From: Bacillota bacterium
Lineage (GTDB): Bacteria > Bacillota > Clostridia > Acetivibrionales > DSM-1351
Length of the DNA stretch: 18,687 bases
Assembly: GCA_023412275.1 (NCBI GenBank)
Contig: JAEYNY010000127.1
Span: 1-18,687, forward strand
Direction: 5' to 3'
Positions 6,155 through 14,379 of the stretch are shown here, one piece after another; positions within the stretch are counted from its first letter, which is position 1; each line of letters begins with the position of its first letter. Both the position numbers and the translations under genes were made by a program. The notes under the pieces were generated by a model. The model had not been told where the DNA came from. It saw only the letters and a program-made list of their open reading frames with translations, and did not search any database.

Positions 6155-7123
6155 ATGTCAGAAAATATTCGTGAAAATCTCTTGGGTATTGTCAGTGCTT
6201 TTTGTTTTGAAAGCGGAAGAATTAAAGAATGTATACTCTGTGAAAAAAATGTAATTAAAACCGAGTACGGCGATCTGATCCCTAAACATGGTGAAGATGA
6301 AGTACGCAGAAAATACTGTCATTCTATTTCATTTTATGAAAGCGGAAGAGTTAAAAGTATTTCTTTAGAATCCTCAACCTTAATAAAAACACCCTTAGGT
6401 ACTTTCCCCGCAGAACTTGTTACTTTTTATGAAAGCGGCAGTATCAAAAGGATTTTTCCGTTGAATGGCAAGCTAAGCGGATACTGGAGCCAAGAGGATG
6501 AAGAAAAACTTTGTGAAGAATTCCAATTTCATTTTCCTTTTGGCAGCTTCAAGACAAAAATAATAGGTCTTTGCTTTTATGAAACCGGTAATCTTAAATC
6601 AATGACTTTGTGGCCGGGTGAAACTATTATCCTCAGAACTGCCCACAGCCTTCTTTCCGTGAGAATAGGGTTTTCATTATATGAAAACGGGAAATTGAAA
6701 TCAGTGGAACCTGCATACGAAATTACAGTGCCTACACTTATCGGGGAATTAACCGCTTACAACGAAAATGCCCTTGGTATAAATGCCGACTGCAACTCAC
6801 TGATTTTCACTGAAAACGGAAATATAAAAGCTCTTTCCACAAGCAGCAGCAAGGTGGCAATCTTTGAAAAAGACGGCTCCTTTGAAACAATGAAAGCAGT
6901 ATTTAAGCCTGACCCTTTTGAAGAAGGTGTAGTTTCCCTAGTGCCTCTTGAAATTTCTTTTGAAGGTCATTATGTAAAATTTAGCAGCGATAAAAAACGA
7001 ATATATGATATAAATACAACAAGATTTACAATAATAAATGATTCCGGAACAAATTCCGGTGCCGGCCTTTCATGTACAGACTGTTCAAGTTGTAGTCTGT
7101 GTAAAAAAAGTAATTATATCTGA
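6155..7123 (+). CDS. MORN-like repeat protein with C-terminal C-x2-C-x2-C-x2-C tail
   Basis: The function is not known. The 322-residue protein contains about seven copies of a unit like FYESGRIKSI, at about 17, 58, 89, 139, 173, 216 and 236, separated by 20 to 50 residues. This resembles the MORN_2/YwqK type of beta-hairpin repeat. The C-terminal tail has Cys307, 310, 313 and 316 in SCTDCSSCSLCKK, a spacing able to bind a metal or an iron-sulfur cluster, though binding is inference. There is no signal peptide or membrane segment, so it should be cytoplasmic. AAAGGAGG precedes the ATG. Its place in an operon with an AnfO-family gene, divergent from nifH, suggests a role in nitrogenase metal supply, cofactor handling or regulation. 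A terminator follows it closely. Confidence 0.7.
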   Translation: MSENIRENLLGIVSAFCFESGRIKECILCEKNVIKTEYGDLIPKHGEDEVRRKYCHSISFYESGRVKSISLESSTLIKTPLGTFPAELVTFYESGSIKRIFPLNGKLSGYWSQEDEEKLCEEFQFHFPFGSFKTKIIGLCFYETGNLKSMTLWPGETIILRTAHSLLSVRIGFSLYENGKLKSVEPAYEITVPTLIGELTAYNENALGINADCNSLIFTENGNIKALSTSSSKVAIFEKDGSFETMKAVFKPDPFEEGVVSLVPLEISFEGHYVKFSSDKKRIYDINTTRFTIINDSGTNSGAGLSCTDCSSCSLCKKSNYI

Positions 7124-7132
7124 TAAAAATGT

Positions 7133-7178
7133 AAAAAATGCAGCGGGTTTTCCAAAAGGATAGCCACTGCATTTTTAT
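7133..7178. terminator. Terminator shared by the MORN-like gene and deoC
   Basis: AAAAATGCAG (7134-7143) pairs perfectly with CTGCATTTTT (7167-7176) around a 23-base loop. A-rich and T-rich flanks on both sides let it work in both directions for the convergent genes. Confidence 0.75.
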
Positions 7179-7198
7179 TACCTTTTTGGGAGTTTAGT

Positions 7199-7900
7199 TT
7201 ATTTTACTTCCTGCAACGTTCCTTCCTCTTCCCTACGCTTCGCCTCATCCAGAATAATCTTGGTTGCAGTGGCACCGAATCTTACCGTACCTTTACTTCT
7301 TACTGACAAAGCATCGTTTAGTGTTCTCACTCCTCCTGCAGCTTTTACTCTAACCTTTCCACTGCATGTTCTGCGCATAAGTTCAAGGTCTTCGAGAGTA
7401 GCCCCGCCTGTGCCAAAACCTGTGGAGGTTTTAACAAAATCAGCTCCTGCATCTTCACATATCTTGCATGCAATTTCTTTTAGTTCATCACTTAAATAGC
7501 AATTTTCCAGAATTACTTTTACAATCACACCTCTCTGATGTGCTGCGTCAACAACTGATTTTATATCTTTTTCCACATAATCAAACTGTTTAGAAAGAAG
7601 TCTGCCAATATTTAGTACCATATCAAGTTCCACAGCCCCATCATTTATAGCTTCTATAGCTTCCTGCACTTTAATGGCTGTCTTGCTTGAACCATGTGGA
7701 AAGCCTATTACGGTAGTTACCAGAACCTCACTTCCTTCAAGCTCCTCTTTTGCTATTTCTACATCACATGGCTTTACGCAAACTGAGGCGGTTGAATACT
7801 CCTTTGCCAGTCTGCACCCTTGTCTGACATCAGCTTCATTCAATTCCGGCCTCAGTAAAGAATGGTCAATCATTTTTGCGATTTCCTTTGCAGTAATCAT
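7199..7900 (-). CDS. deoC: DeoC, deoxyribose-phosphate aldolase
   Basis: DeoC cleaves 2-deoxyribose 5-phosphate to glyceraldehyde 3-phosphate and acetaldehyde in deoxynucleoside breakdown, through a Schiff base. In this 233-residue protein the Schiff-base lysine is Lys157 in ADFVKTSTGF. The second active-site lysine is Lys186 in VRVKAAGGVRT, and Asp93 is in ELDMVLN. IDHSLLRPE near the start and the phosphate-binding AAGGVRT are also typical. Residues 207-214 read RFGATATK where many relatives have RIGTS-like sequence, a minor subfamily variation. AGGAGG precedes the ATG. It is convergent with the MORN-like gene and divergent from the avrD-like gene. No other nucleoside catabolic gene is adjacent, so it looks monocistronic. 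Confidence 0.95.
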   Translation of the reverse strand: MITAKEIAKMIDHSLLRPELNEADVRQGCRLAKEYSTASVCVKPCDVEIAKEELEGSEVLVTTVIGFPHGSSKTAIKVQEAIEAINDGAVELDMVLNIGRLLSKQFDYVEKDIKSVVDAAHQRGVIVKVILENCYLSDELKEIACKICEDAGADFVKTSTGFGTGGATLEDLELMRRTCSGKVRVKAAGGVRTLNDALSVRSKGTVRFGATATKIILDEAKRREEEGTLQEVK

Positions 7901-7954
7901 CTAGTATCCTCCTGATTTATAATAATTTTATTGATGGTATATTTTTGTATAACT

Positions 7955-8086
7955 GTTAATATTCGTTAGAACTAGCTAAAATCCTGCGTAATTCCAAAAA
8001 CACAGGGTTATAAAAAAGTTATAACTACCTAAAAAAACTGTACCTATTATAATGGAATTATGCTTACTTAATCGCTTATAACTAAC
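7955..8086 (+). repeat. Repeated GTTATAAC-like sites upstream of the avrD-like gene
   Basis: Three related sites lie in the deoC/avrD-like gap: GTTAGAACTAGC (7965-7976), GTTATAACTACC (8018-8029) and CTTATAACTAAC (8075-8086). The first two extend to 14 of 16 identical bases, each ending in CTAAA. The intervals are 53 and 57 bp, about five helical turns. Half-site copies of GTTA lie 10-11 bp before the first two. They are probable binding sites for one regulator, with the central site next to the promoter. Confidence 0.5.
8006..8053 (+). promoter_or_regulatory. Promoter of the avrD-like operon with 24-bp operator copy A
   Basis: A 24-bp block at 8006-8029 holds two direct GTTATAA copies 11 bp apart and ends in ACTACC, where the -35 should be. 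TATAAT follows at 8048-8053. The -35 itself is poor, which suits an activator bound at the block. The same block with one mismatch stands before the oxidoreductase operon at 15691-15714. Confidence 0.65.
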
Positions 8087-8129
8087 ACCATTTTATCTAC
8101 AAACATTATATTTTAAGGAGATGAAAAAC

Positions 8130-9131
8130 ATGATAACCAACGAAGTATACAAAACAATTGATGAAATTCTAGGAGACAAGGACAAAAGATTTTTCAGCAG
8201 CGGTTTTAAAAATGTCAGACACCTTTTCAATAGCATTTCAATTAGTCCTTGCCAAAATGAATTAACCGCCAAGTGTTCAGCTATATATCCTGAAAACTGG
8301 TCGGTAAAAGATGATGGAACAGTATTAAAACCACATGTAAGCACACTTGATATTCTGGTATTTGCATTCTGTTTGAATACACTCTTTGTAAGTCACATGT
8401 ATCAACTAAACAATAACCAAATTAGTGATACGTGGATAAAAAAGGTTACAATAAAAGCAGGCAGCGAGCCTGAATATAAACTTGAAGATATTGATATTAA
8501 CACTAGATTTCTAAGTACTGCGGAAATCGGTAATGACCGCTACAACTCTGTGTTTTCAAACGAAATTGCAGGTTTTAATATTGTCATTGAATTAGAACAT
8601 TACATAACCAGTACGACCACTGAAGATATCTACTACAGTAGCATAAACGATGCATGTAGTGCTATTGCAGGTTATTGCAGCCAGTTGGTAGATAAGAATA
8701 AAATATATGATTTATCTAATATTTGCATTGATAAAAACAGCCAATCCCTTTCTTCCAATGTAAATATAAGAAAGACGAATACAATTTCGGATAACAATAT
8801 TTATTCCGTTATAGACCTGTTTGCCTGTGCGTCTCAACAGATGCAGGCACTTATATACCAGGTTGACAGTATAGAACGTAAATGTTCCAACAACCTGTGG
8901 ATGAGAAAAGTTGAAATTGAATATAAAAAACCTGTAAGCACCCTTAAAAGCTTCAGGCAATCTGTTTATATCAGCAAATCGAAAATTCTTCGTATGAAAG
9001 AAAGTACATGGCGAATAGCTGACTTTAAATGTATTGTGGATTCCCCCTCGAATCCATTAAGTGTAAGTGTTAGCCTTGCACATGAAATTCCTGAATCAGT
9101 TATTAATACCGGACATAAAAAAGTGTCCTGA
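8130..9131 (+). CDS. AvrD-like protein (relative of syringolide synthase)
   Basis: AvrD of Pseudomonas syringae directs synthesis of syringolides, acyl-sugar-derived lactone signals recognised by plants. Homologues of unknown function occur in other bacteria. This 333-residue protein shows the features I associate with the family: IDEILGDKDKRFFSSGFKNV near the N-terminus, YPENWSVKDDGT and KPHVSTLDILV at about 55-80, and a later WIKKVTIKAGSEPEYKL stretch. There is no signal peptide or clear membrane segment. The frame is open from the ATG at 8121, but that codon abuts AAGGAG, so the ATG at 8130, nine bases after it, is preferred. It has its own promoter with the shared operator, and a P-loop gene follows after 63 bp. 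Family membership is from memory of motifs, and the product is unknown. Confidence 0.6.
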   Translation: MITNEVYKTIDEILGDKDKRFFSSGFKNVRHLFNSISISPCQNELTAKCSAIYPENWSVKDDGTVLKPHVSTLDILVFAFCLNTLFVSHMYQLNNNQISDTWIKKVTIKAGSEPEYKLEDIDINTRFLSTAEIGNDRYNSVFSNEIAGFNIVIELEHYITSTTTEDIYYSSINDACSAIAGYCSQLVDKNKIYDLSNICIDKNSQSLSSNVNIRKTNTISDNNIYSVIDLFACASQQMQALIYQVDSIERKCSNNLWMRKVEIEYKKPVSTLKSFRQSVYISKSKILRMKESTWRIADFKCIVDSPSNPLSVSVSLAHEIPESVINTGHKKVS

Positions 9132-9194
9132 TTTTACAGTGCTTTAAAAATATTATGTGTGTGATATCTTATTTACAAAGGGGATAGTCATAAA

Positions 9195-9836
9195 ATGAAC
9201 ATGGATTTGCGAATAGCCATATCTGGTACATTTGCAACGGGAAAAACAACCTTGGCTGTAGCTTTGGAACAACTTACGGCAATACCTATGGTTTCTGTAA
9301 AAAGTATAGAAGAGGTGACATCTGTACATTTCCCCGGGAAAACCATAGATCAATGCTCTCCATATGAATACTACCAGATATGTATCTATCGTTTTTTAGA
9401 GCAGGTTATGAGTGAAAACCGAGTCCAGGGTAACTTTATAGTAGATGGAACATTAATAGAATCTTACATTTATGGTCAGGTTAAACTTAATTCATTGAAT
9501 TATACACCTTTTAGCTTTAATCTATTTGCAAATAACCTAGAAATTATTACTCATAAAAATATATATGAAAACTTTTATAAAAGCCTCGGTAATGTTTTTA
9601 AGGAATACTGTCGGAGAAACTATCATTCCTTTATACATTTGCCTGTCGAATCAACTGCTGCACAAGAAGACAATCATTATTATTCTGATAAAGTCCGTAA
9701 GACTTGTGATGAAATGATAATAAGTGCCATAGAGGAGATAGGGATAGAATACTATATTATTACCGGAAGTACGGAAGAACGTCTAAAAAAAATAATGAAT
9801 ATTTACGGTATCAAGCCTAAAGAACAATTACTTTAA
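9195..9836 (+). CDS. Small P-loop ATPase/kinase (AAA_28/NadR-kinase-like)
   Basis: This 213-residue protein starts LRIAISGTFATGKTTLAVAL, with a Walker A G-x4-GKTT at about 11-19. FIVDGTLIESYIYGQV further on may provide the Walker B/DxD-type acidic residue. The layout resembles the AAA_28 group of small nucleotide or metabolite kinases related to the NadR kinase domain; the substrate is not known. AAAGGGG precedes the ATG. It lies 63 bp after the avrD-like gene with no terminator between, so the two probably form one operon. It may phosphorylate a precursor or the product of the AvrD-like enzyme (inference). Its last nine bases overlap the end of the convergent response regulator gene, so the transcripts from the two operons would be antisense at the 3' ends. 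Confidence 0.7.
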   Translation: MNMDLRIAISGTFATGKTTLAVALEQLTAIPMVSVKSIEEVTSVHFPGKTIDQCSPYEYYQICIYRFLEQVMSENRVQGNFIVDGTLIESYIYGQVKLNSLNYTPFSFNLFANNLEIITHKNIYENFYKSLGNVFKEYCRRNYHSFIHLPVESTAAQEDNHYYSDKVRKTCDEMIISAIEEIGIEYYIITGSTEERLKKIMNIYGIKPKEQLL

Positions 9837-10451
9837 AATTCCCTTGGAATTAATTTTCTTAATAGCTTGTTTACAATTGCTAACGTCCATTTTTTTTAAC
9901 AGTTTATTTATTTGTGCTTTTATAGTACCCGGTGACTTAAAAAGTACTTCAGATATTTTTGATTGGGAGTATCCTTGCTGTACCAGATTAAGAATTTCTT
10001 TTTCTGCATTGGACAAGGCAGCTACCTGTTCTTCCTCCTTCATTCTAGAGTAATCTTTTAATAAAATCTCCACGGGTGACACCTTATTGTGGACTGCTCG
10101 GATAGCGGCAGGGATGTCCATATAATTGCTTTTCAGAACATAGTTTACAGCACCGGCAGTAAAGGAGTTTCTAATAACCTCCTCGGACTCAATAGACGTG
10201 AGCATAATTATTTTCACATTTTTAGTCTGATTTATTTCTGCAGCGGCATATACTCCATCCATGTTGTTTTCACTTAAATTTATATCCATTAAAATAATAT
10301 CCACATCATTGTTTATTGCCATTTCTACTGCATCCTTTTGAGTAGAAGCAGTAGCTACAACACTCAGGTCTTCCTCATTGTCCAAAAAAGTCTTCAAAGA
10401 GCTTAACCACACTGGGTCGTCCTCGACAATTGCGACTGATATTTTTTTCAT
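9828..10451 (-). CDS. Response regulator, receiver plus LuxR/NarL-type HTH
   Basis: This 207-residue DNA-binding response regulator is the likely partner of the histidine kinase upstream. Receiver residues are Glu10-Asp11-Asp12 (acidic pocket), Asp56 in IILMDINL (phosphoacceptor), Thr85 in IIMLTS and Lys107 in YVLKSN. Residues about 146-200 form a LuxR-type helix-turn-helix (LSNAEKEILNLVQQGYSQ with SKISEVLFKSPGTIKAQINK). The ATG follows directly after the kinase stop (TAAATG), so translation is probably coupled. An AAGGTGG inside the kinase gene serves as ribosome binding site. It is not of the ANTAR type, so it is not the expected reader of the nifH and anfO leader hairpins. It may bind the GTTATAAC-type operators nearby, but this is inference. 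Confidence 0.92.
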   Translation of the reverse strand: MKKISVAIVEDDPVWLSSLKTFLDNEEDLSVVATASTQKDAVEMAINNDVDIILMDINLSENNMDGVYAAAEINQTKNVKIIMLTSIESEEVIRNSFTAGAVNYVLKSNYMDIPAAIRAVHNKVSPVEILLKDYSRMKEEEQVAALSNAEKEILNLVQQGYSQSKISEVLFKSPGTIKAQINKLLKKMDVSNCKQAIKKINSKGILK

Positions 10452-11831
10452 TTATACCACCTTCTTAACCTTTTTTGATAAAAACTTCAAAATCACTGCT
10501 GTTCCTTTACTTCCATCACTTTCTACCTCTATATCTCCACCGTGCATATGCATTACATTGTAGCAATAAGATAACCCCAGACCAAAATTCATACTGTTTT
10601 TCTTAGTAGAAAAAAACGGATCAAAAATACGGGAAAGATTACTGGGAGATATACCCGGGCCGTTATCCCGGATTTCAACTGTTAAGACTTTTTTGCTTTT
10701 AATAACATGAATCCCTATTTCTCCTCCGGGTTGAAGAGCTTCAACTGCATTTTTCAGAATATTATTCAAAACCTCCTGAATATGTACCGCATCACACAAA
10801 AGTACAGTACCGAATTGGCCATATGAATAATAACGCTTAATTGAAATATTTTTTTCCTTAATATGTACTATCATGAGGTTCAATGAGTTCTCTATGATAT
10901 CCGCTAAATTATGGTAGTCCTCTTTTATTTCTATCTCATGCATATAGTCCTTAATCCTGGCCACTAACGTCATAAGGTGATCTGTTGAAGCGGTAATGTT
11001 CTGCGTATTTTCACCGATATATCTGTCAAATTTCTCCTTATCAAAGGATGTTTGCGAGGAATTGATATTCCTGGTACATAAAGAAATCTTTAAAATTTCA
11101 TTTTTTATTGCGTGGGTTAAAATTTGGGTTCCGGAACTGATTGACTTCATAGTGCTATCCAGACGGTTTTTTTCAAATTTTATTTTTATCCCCAGAAAAC
11201 CATATTTTACAACTAGCAAGCAGTATAAAGCTGCTACCACAAAAACTACTACTATATTGAATTTCCATAGATTCTTTATTCCAAGAATAGGAAGAAGAAA
11301 GTTTATAAGCCATCCGAATATTGTGGTAGGTATCATAAAAATACCTACAAGGAATATGTTTTTCTTTTTTACTATGCTAACCGTTTTAAAATATCCAAAA
11401 ATCAATAGTATATTTGATAAAATTATTCCAAAGGTAGACCATAGAGTCAAATACTTGTATGAAGGCTTAATTGTAGGATACATAAAATCATTTATTGGAA
11501 GAAATATGTATACTAAGACAACGGGAATAAGTAAAATCCACATCAGTAATTTGTTATACTTAGGGTTAAGTATTAATGTTAAACTTAAACTGAACATTAA
11601 TAGTGTGTACGGGTAAAATACAAAAGAAATTGACGTAAGTATACAAATAATCAGCTTAACATGATTGTTTACATTAGGTGCAGCAAGTACATTAATGCTG
11701 TCGGCTAAATATCGCAGCCCAACACAAAAGGCTGCGGAACTGATCCATCTGTTACATTCACTTTTAAAATCTACAATCAATATAATAGCCGAAATTATCC
11801 AAATTAATATCAATGAAATAATAAATGTCAT
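10452..11831 (-). CDS. Sensor histidine kinase with multi-span membrane domain
   Basis: This 459-residue sensor kinase has about seven hydrophobic segments in residues 1-212, a short linker and a cytoplasmic kinase core. His240 in ILTHAIKNEI is the probable phosphorylation site. The ATPase domain has the N box around Asn357 and Asn361 (VLNNILKNAVEAL), G1 DNGPGI at 389-394, F box FDPFFSTKK and G2 GLGLSYCYNV near 417-425. There is no extracellular sensor domain, so the ligand is probably read in or at the membrane, as in quorum-sensing kinases of the 7TM type. The response regulator gene follows without a gap. The convergent avrD-like/kinase operon overlaps the regulator end, so the two operons form one locus. 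What it senses is unknown; an acyl-type signal is a hypothesis. Confidence 0.92.
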   Translation of the reverse strand: MTFIISLILIWIISAIILIVDFKSECNRWISSAAFCVGLRYLADSINVLAAPNVNNHVKLIICILTSISFVFYPYTLLMFSLSLTLILNPKYNKLLMWILLIPVVLVYIFLPINDFMYPTIKPSYKYLTLWSTFGIILSNILLIFGYFKTVSIVKKKNIFLVGIFMIPTTIFGWLINFLLPILGIKNLWKFNIVVVFVVAALYCLLVVKYGFLGIKIKFEKNRLDSTMKSISSGTQILTHAIKNEILKISLCTRNINSSQTSFDKEKFDRYIGENTQNITASTDHLMTLVARIKDYMHEIEIKEDYHNLADIIENSLNLMIVHIKEKNISIKRYYSYGQFGTVLLCDAVHIQEVLNNILKNAVEALQPGGEIGIHVIKSKKVLTVEIRDNGPGISPSNLSRIFDPFFSTKKNSMNFGLGLSYCYNVMHMHGGDIEVESDGSKGTAVILKFLSKKVKKVV

Positions 11832-12009
11832 TTAAGTCCCCCTTTGCTAAAAGCCGCAAGGAGTATGTAGTGTATATTTGCAGCTGTGTCCACTAAAATG
11901 TCAATCTTGTGCTTTTTATGTCAAATTATTAAAGAAATGATACCATACACAAATTGAAAAAATTGTCATTATATGTATGACGGTAATATATTTTTTTAAA
12001 AAGCAACAA

Positions 12010-12037
12010 CCCATCATAAAAGTAATTTTCTGATGGG
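12010..12037 (-). terminator. Terminator after the oxidoreductase operon
   Basis: On the minus strand CCCATCA pairs with TGATGGG around a 14-base loop, followed by TTGTTGCTTTTTT. It lies about 35-65 bp after the last gene of the operon. The stem is short and the T run is delayed, so strength is uncertain. Confidence 0.6.
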
Positions 12038-12073
12038 CAGACTATTAAACCATTAAAGTATATATTGTTTTTT

Positions 12074-13093
12074 CTAATCATAGACCGTCACTGTTTTATC
12101 CTTTGCCTGAGCTTCGGCACAAGCCAAAACTAGCTTTAACGCTCTCAAACCTTCCTCTCCCGATATAGCCGGAGTAGTTCCGTTTACAATGCTGTCCAAG
12201 AAAGCATCTGCAACACCTGATGTTTCCTGTTTATCAAATGTATAGCAAATTCTCTCGCTTTCAGACTTTGCAACAATCAACGGATATCTGGGATTATTGT
12301 AAATTTCTATGGTACCATTGGAGCAATAAAGCACGGTACTCTTATCCATACCCCCATAATAAGTCCAACTTGCTGCCAGTGTCCCTATAATTCCGGAGTT
12401 TGATTTCAGCAGACAAAGGCTATTGTCAGGAGTTTCAACTAATTCCCCGTTTTCACGCTTTTTATCCCTGACAGCAATGAAAGCTTTTATTTGATTTATA
12501 CGATCATCTATAAGCCATTCAATCAAGTTTAACTTGTGTACACCAAGATCTGCTAAAACTCCTGTTGTGGAACTTTCGTTATCGAAAAACCATGAATCCA
12601 TGCTTTGATTTACACTCCAGTGCTCCGGCCCTCTATGTCCGAAAGTGGTGCGAAAGCTAAGTACTCTTCCCATTTCACCACTCTTAACGATTTCCCTTGC
12701 TTTTTTGTGGGCATACTCAAATTTCATGTCATGGGCAATCATCAGGCACTTTTTTGTCCTTGCTGCAGCTTCCAGCATTTTTTCACCTTCGTCAAGGGTA
12801 ACAGCTATTGGTTTTTCACACAAGACATGTTTTCCTGCCTCCATGGCAGCAATGCTCATTTGAGCATGATATTTATTGGGTGAACATATACAAACTGCCT
12901 GTATTTTTGGGTCCTCCAACATCTTTTCATAATCGGGATATACCTTCCCTCCGTATTTGGATGCAAGAAATTCTGCTTTTTCACTGGAGGGATTAAAGTA
13001 ACCGATAATTTTAGATAATGGATTAGTAGCAAACTCCGGAACGTGACGATATCTTGCAATAGCTCCGCATCCTACAATTCCTATTCCGATCAT
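12074..13093 (-). CDS. Gfo/Idh/MocA-family NAD(P)-dependent oxidoreductase
   Basis: This family oxidises or reduces sugars, inositols and related polyols with a bound nicotinamide cofactor. The 339-residue protein has an N-terminal Rossmann motif GIVGCGAIARYRHV, the family signature with Glu93-Lys94-Pro95 (CEKPIAV), where the lysine is catalytic, and the D-x-G-x-H motif at 181-185 (ADLGVHKLNLIEWL). All core residues are present. The substrate cannot be deduced. The ATG has AAGGAG encoded in the last codons of the upstream MFS gene and starts 2 bp after its stop, so it is the last gene of a tightly packed three-gene operon with a transporter and a second enzyme of the same family. A terminator-like hairpin follows. 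Confidence 0.92.
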   Translation of the reverse strand: MIGIGIVGCGAIARYRHVPEFATNPLSKIIGYFNPSSEKAEFLASKYGGKVYPDYEKMLEDPKIQAVCICSPNKYHAQMSIAAMEAGKHVLCEKPIAVTLDEGEKMLEAAARTKKCLMIAHDMKFEYAHKKAREIVKSGEMGRVLSFRTTFGHRGPEHWSVNQSMDSWFFDNESSTTGVLADLGVHKLNLIEWLIDDRINQIKAFIAVRDKKRENGELVETPDNSLCLLKSNSGIIGTLAASWTYYGGMDKSTVLYCSNGTIEIYNNPRYPLIVAKSESERICYTFDKQETSGVADAFLDSIVNGTTPAISGEEGLRALKLVLACAEAQAKDKTVTVYD

Positions 13094-13095
13094 TT

Positions 13096-14367
13096 TTATA
13101 TCTCCTTTATAGACAATTTTTTAGATAAACCCGCAACTTCTTTTCGTTTTGATACTTTTTCCCCTAACCTACGCTTGAATAATAAAATGAACGGTAGGAA
13201 CATAACTGCACTGACAACCAATGGTACCCCCCAGAAGGCAGAGTAATTAACAACACCTGTTGCTGTTCCAAACATTGTAACAGCCCTGCCAGCGCACAGG
13301 TTTCCTAAAGACGCACCTACTCCGTAAGCAAGCATAATTATTATCTGCTGAACTCCCGGCCGTGCCGTACTATCTTCGCACTGACTGTCCAGATAAATAC
13401 ATGATGCCGTAAAGAAGAAGGCCGATGCCACACCATGGCAAACAAGGGCAGATACTACAACCGGAAAAGCAGGGCTTATAAACAGCGCCACAAATCTCCA
13501 CAAATTGCCTACAAGACCGATTATCAATACCTTTTTGAAGTCTTTTCGTACTATAAAATAACCAAGAACTCCAAGTGCAACAGCCTCAGCTATTTGAGCC
13601 ACACTCATCAAGGGCATAATATTGGATTCCCCATAATTACTTTGCTGTAAATACGGCCCGATACCGAACAGATAGTATTGAAATGAAGTAAATGTAATGA
13701 AAACCATTGCAGCAAGAAACAGATTCTGTGGCTTTTTGAAAACAGCCAAAGCTTCTCTCGGTACAAGAGATTTCCGACTGTCCGGCATAATCTTTTTAAC
13801 AGGTAAAGAAAAGGTATATATAAATAATAAAAACGAAATGCCTGCTGAGATTTTCAATGCATCTGCCATCCTGTTTATGGCCATAATACCCGTGAGATTT
13901 CTCATCCAGACAAAGCTAAACAGCCATCCTGCCGATATCCAACCGATAGAACCCCACATCTGGATACCGCCGAAATTTTTCTTTGCATTTTCTTCATGAT
14001 GGAATACTACTGCTGATACGCATCCATTTGTACATCCGAATGATAGTGTATAAAGTAAATATGAAACAAGCACCCATTCAAACTTTGTCTGAAATGTAAG
14101 TATAGTCATAAATATAGCAGCAAACAAATGGCAAATTCCAAGCAGACGGTTAACTGTCAGTATTTTGTCTGCAAGCAGCGTTCCCATGACCGATGATAAA
14201 ATTGTAGTTATCCCCGATACTGAAAGTATAATCCCTGTTTGATCCCCGGAAAAATGCAGGCATTTTATCAAGTATAAACTCATTATCGGACAAGTGATTC
14301 CCGAAATAAAAAATTGTAAAAACATTAACAAAGAGAGTCTTGATTTTATAAATTTATTAACTTTCAT
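13096..14367 (-). CDS. MFS transporter, nucleoside:H+ symporter-like
   Basis: This 423-residue, probably 12-span inner membrane carrier begins directly with a membrane segment (LLMFLQFFISGITCPIMSLY). It resembles the nucleoside:H+ symporter branch (NupG/XapB type) around FGGIQMWGSIGWISAGWLFS, which parallels the conserved WG-x-IG region of that branch. Whether it imports a sugar or nucleoside or exports a product is not determinable from sequence. It lies between two Gfo/Idh/MocA oxidoreductase genes with gaps of 2 and 12 bp, so its substrate is probably that of the flanking enzymes or their product. GAAGGAG precedes the ATG. Loop regions are polar and the length is normal for MFS, so it appears intact. 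Confidence 0.85.
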   Translation of the reverse strand: MKVNKFIKSRLSLLMFLQFFISGITCPIMSLYLIKCLHFSGDQTGIILSVSGITTILSSVMGTLLADKILTVNRLLGICHLFAAIFMTILTFQTKFEWVLVSYLLYTLSFGCTNGCVSAVVFHHEENAKKNFGGIQMWGSIGWISAGWLFSFVWMRNLTGIMAINRMADALKISAGISFLLFIYTFSLPVKKIMPDSRKSLVPREALAVFKKPQNLFLAAMVFITFTSFQYYLFGIGPYLQQSNYGESNIMPLMSVAQIAEAVALGVLGYFIVRKDFKKVLIIGLVGNLWRFVALFISPAFPVVVSALVCHGVASAFFFTASCIYLDSQCEDSTARPGVQQIIIMLAYGVGASLGNLCAGRAVTMFGTATGVVNYSAFWGVPLVVSAVMFLPFILLFKRRLGEKVSKRKEVAGLSKKLSIKEI

Positions 14368-14379
14368 AGCACTCCTTCT

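Noticed and set aside
9828..10451. The response regulator as the ANTAR protein reading the leader hairpins
   Set aside because: Its output domain is a LuxR/NarL-type helix-turn-helix and not an ANTAR three-helix domain.
10996..11616. 206-residue open frame on the plus strand
   Set aside because: It is antisense to the histidine kinase, whose domains are complete. AT-rich composition explains the open frame.
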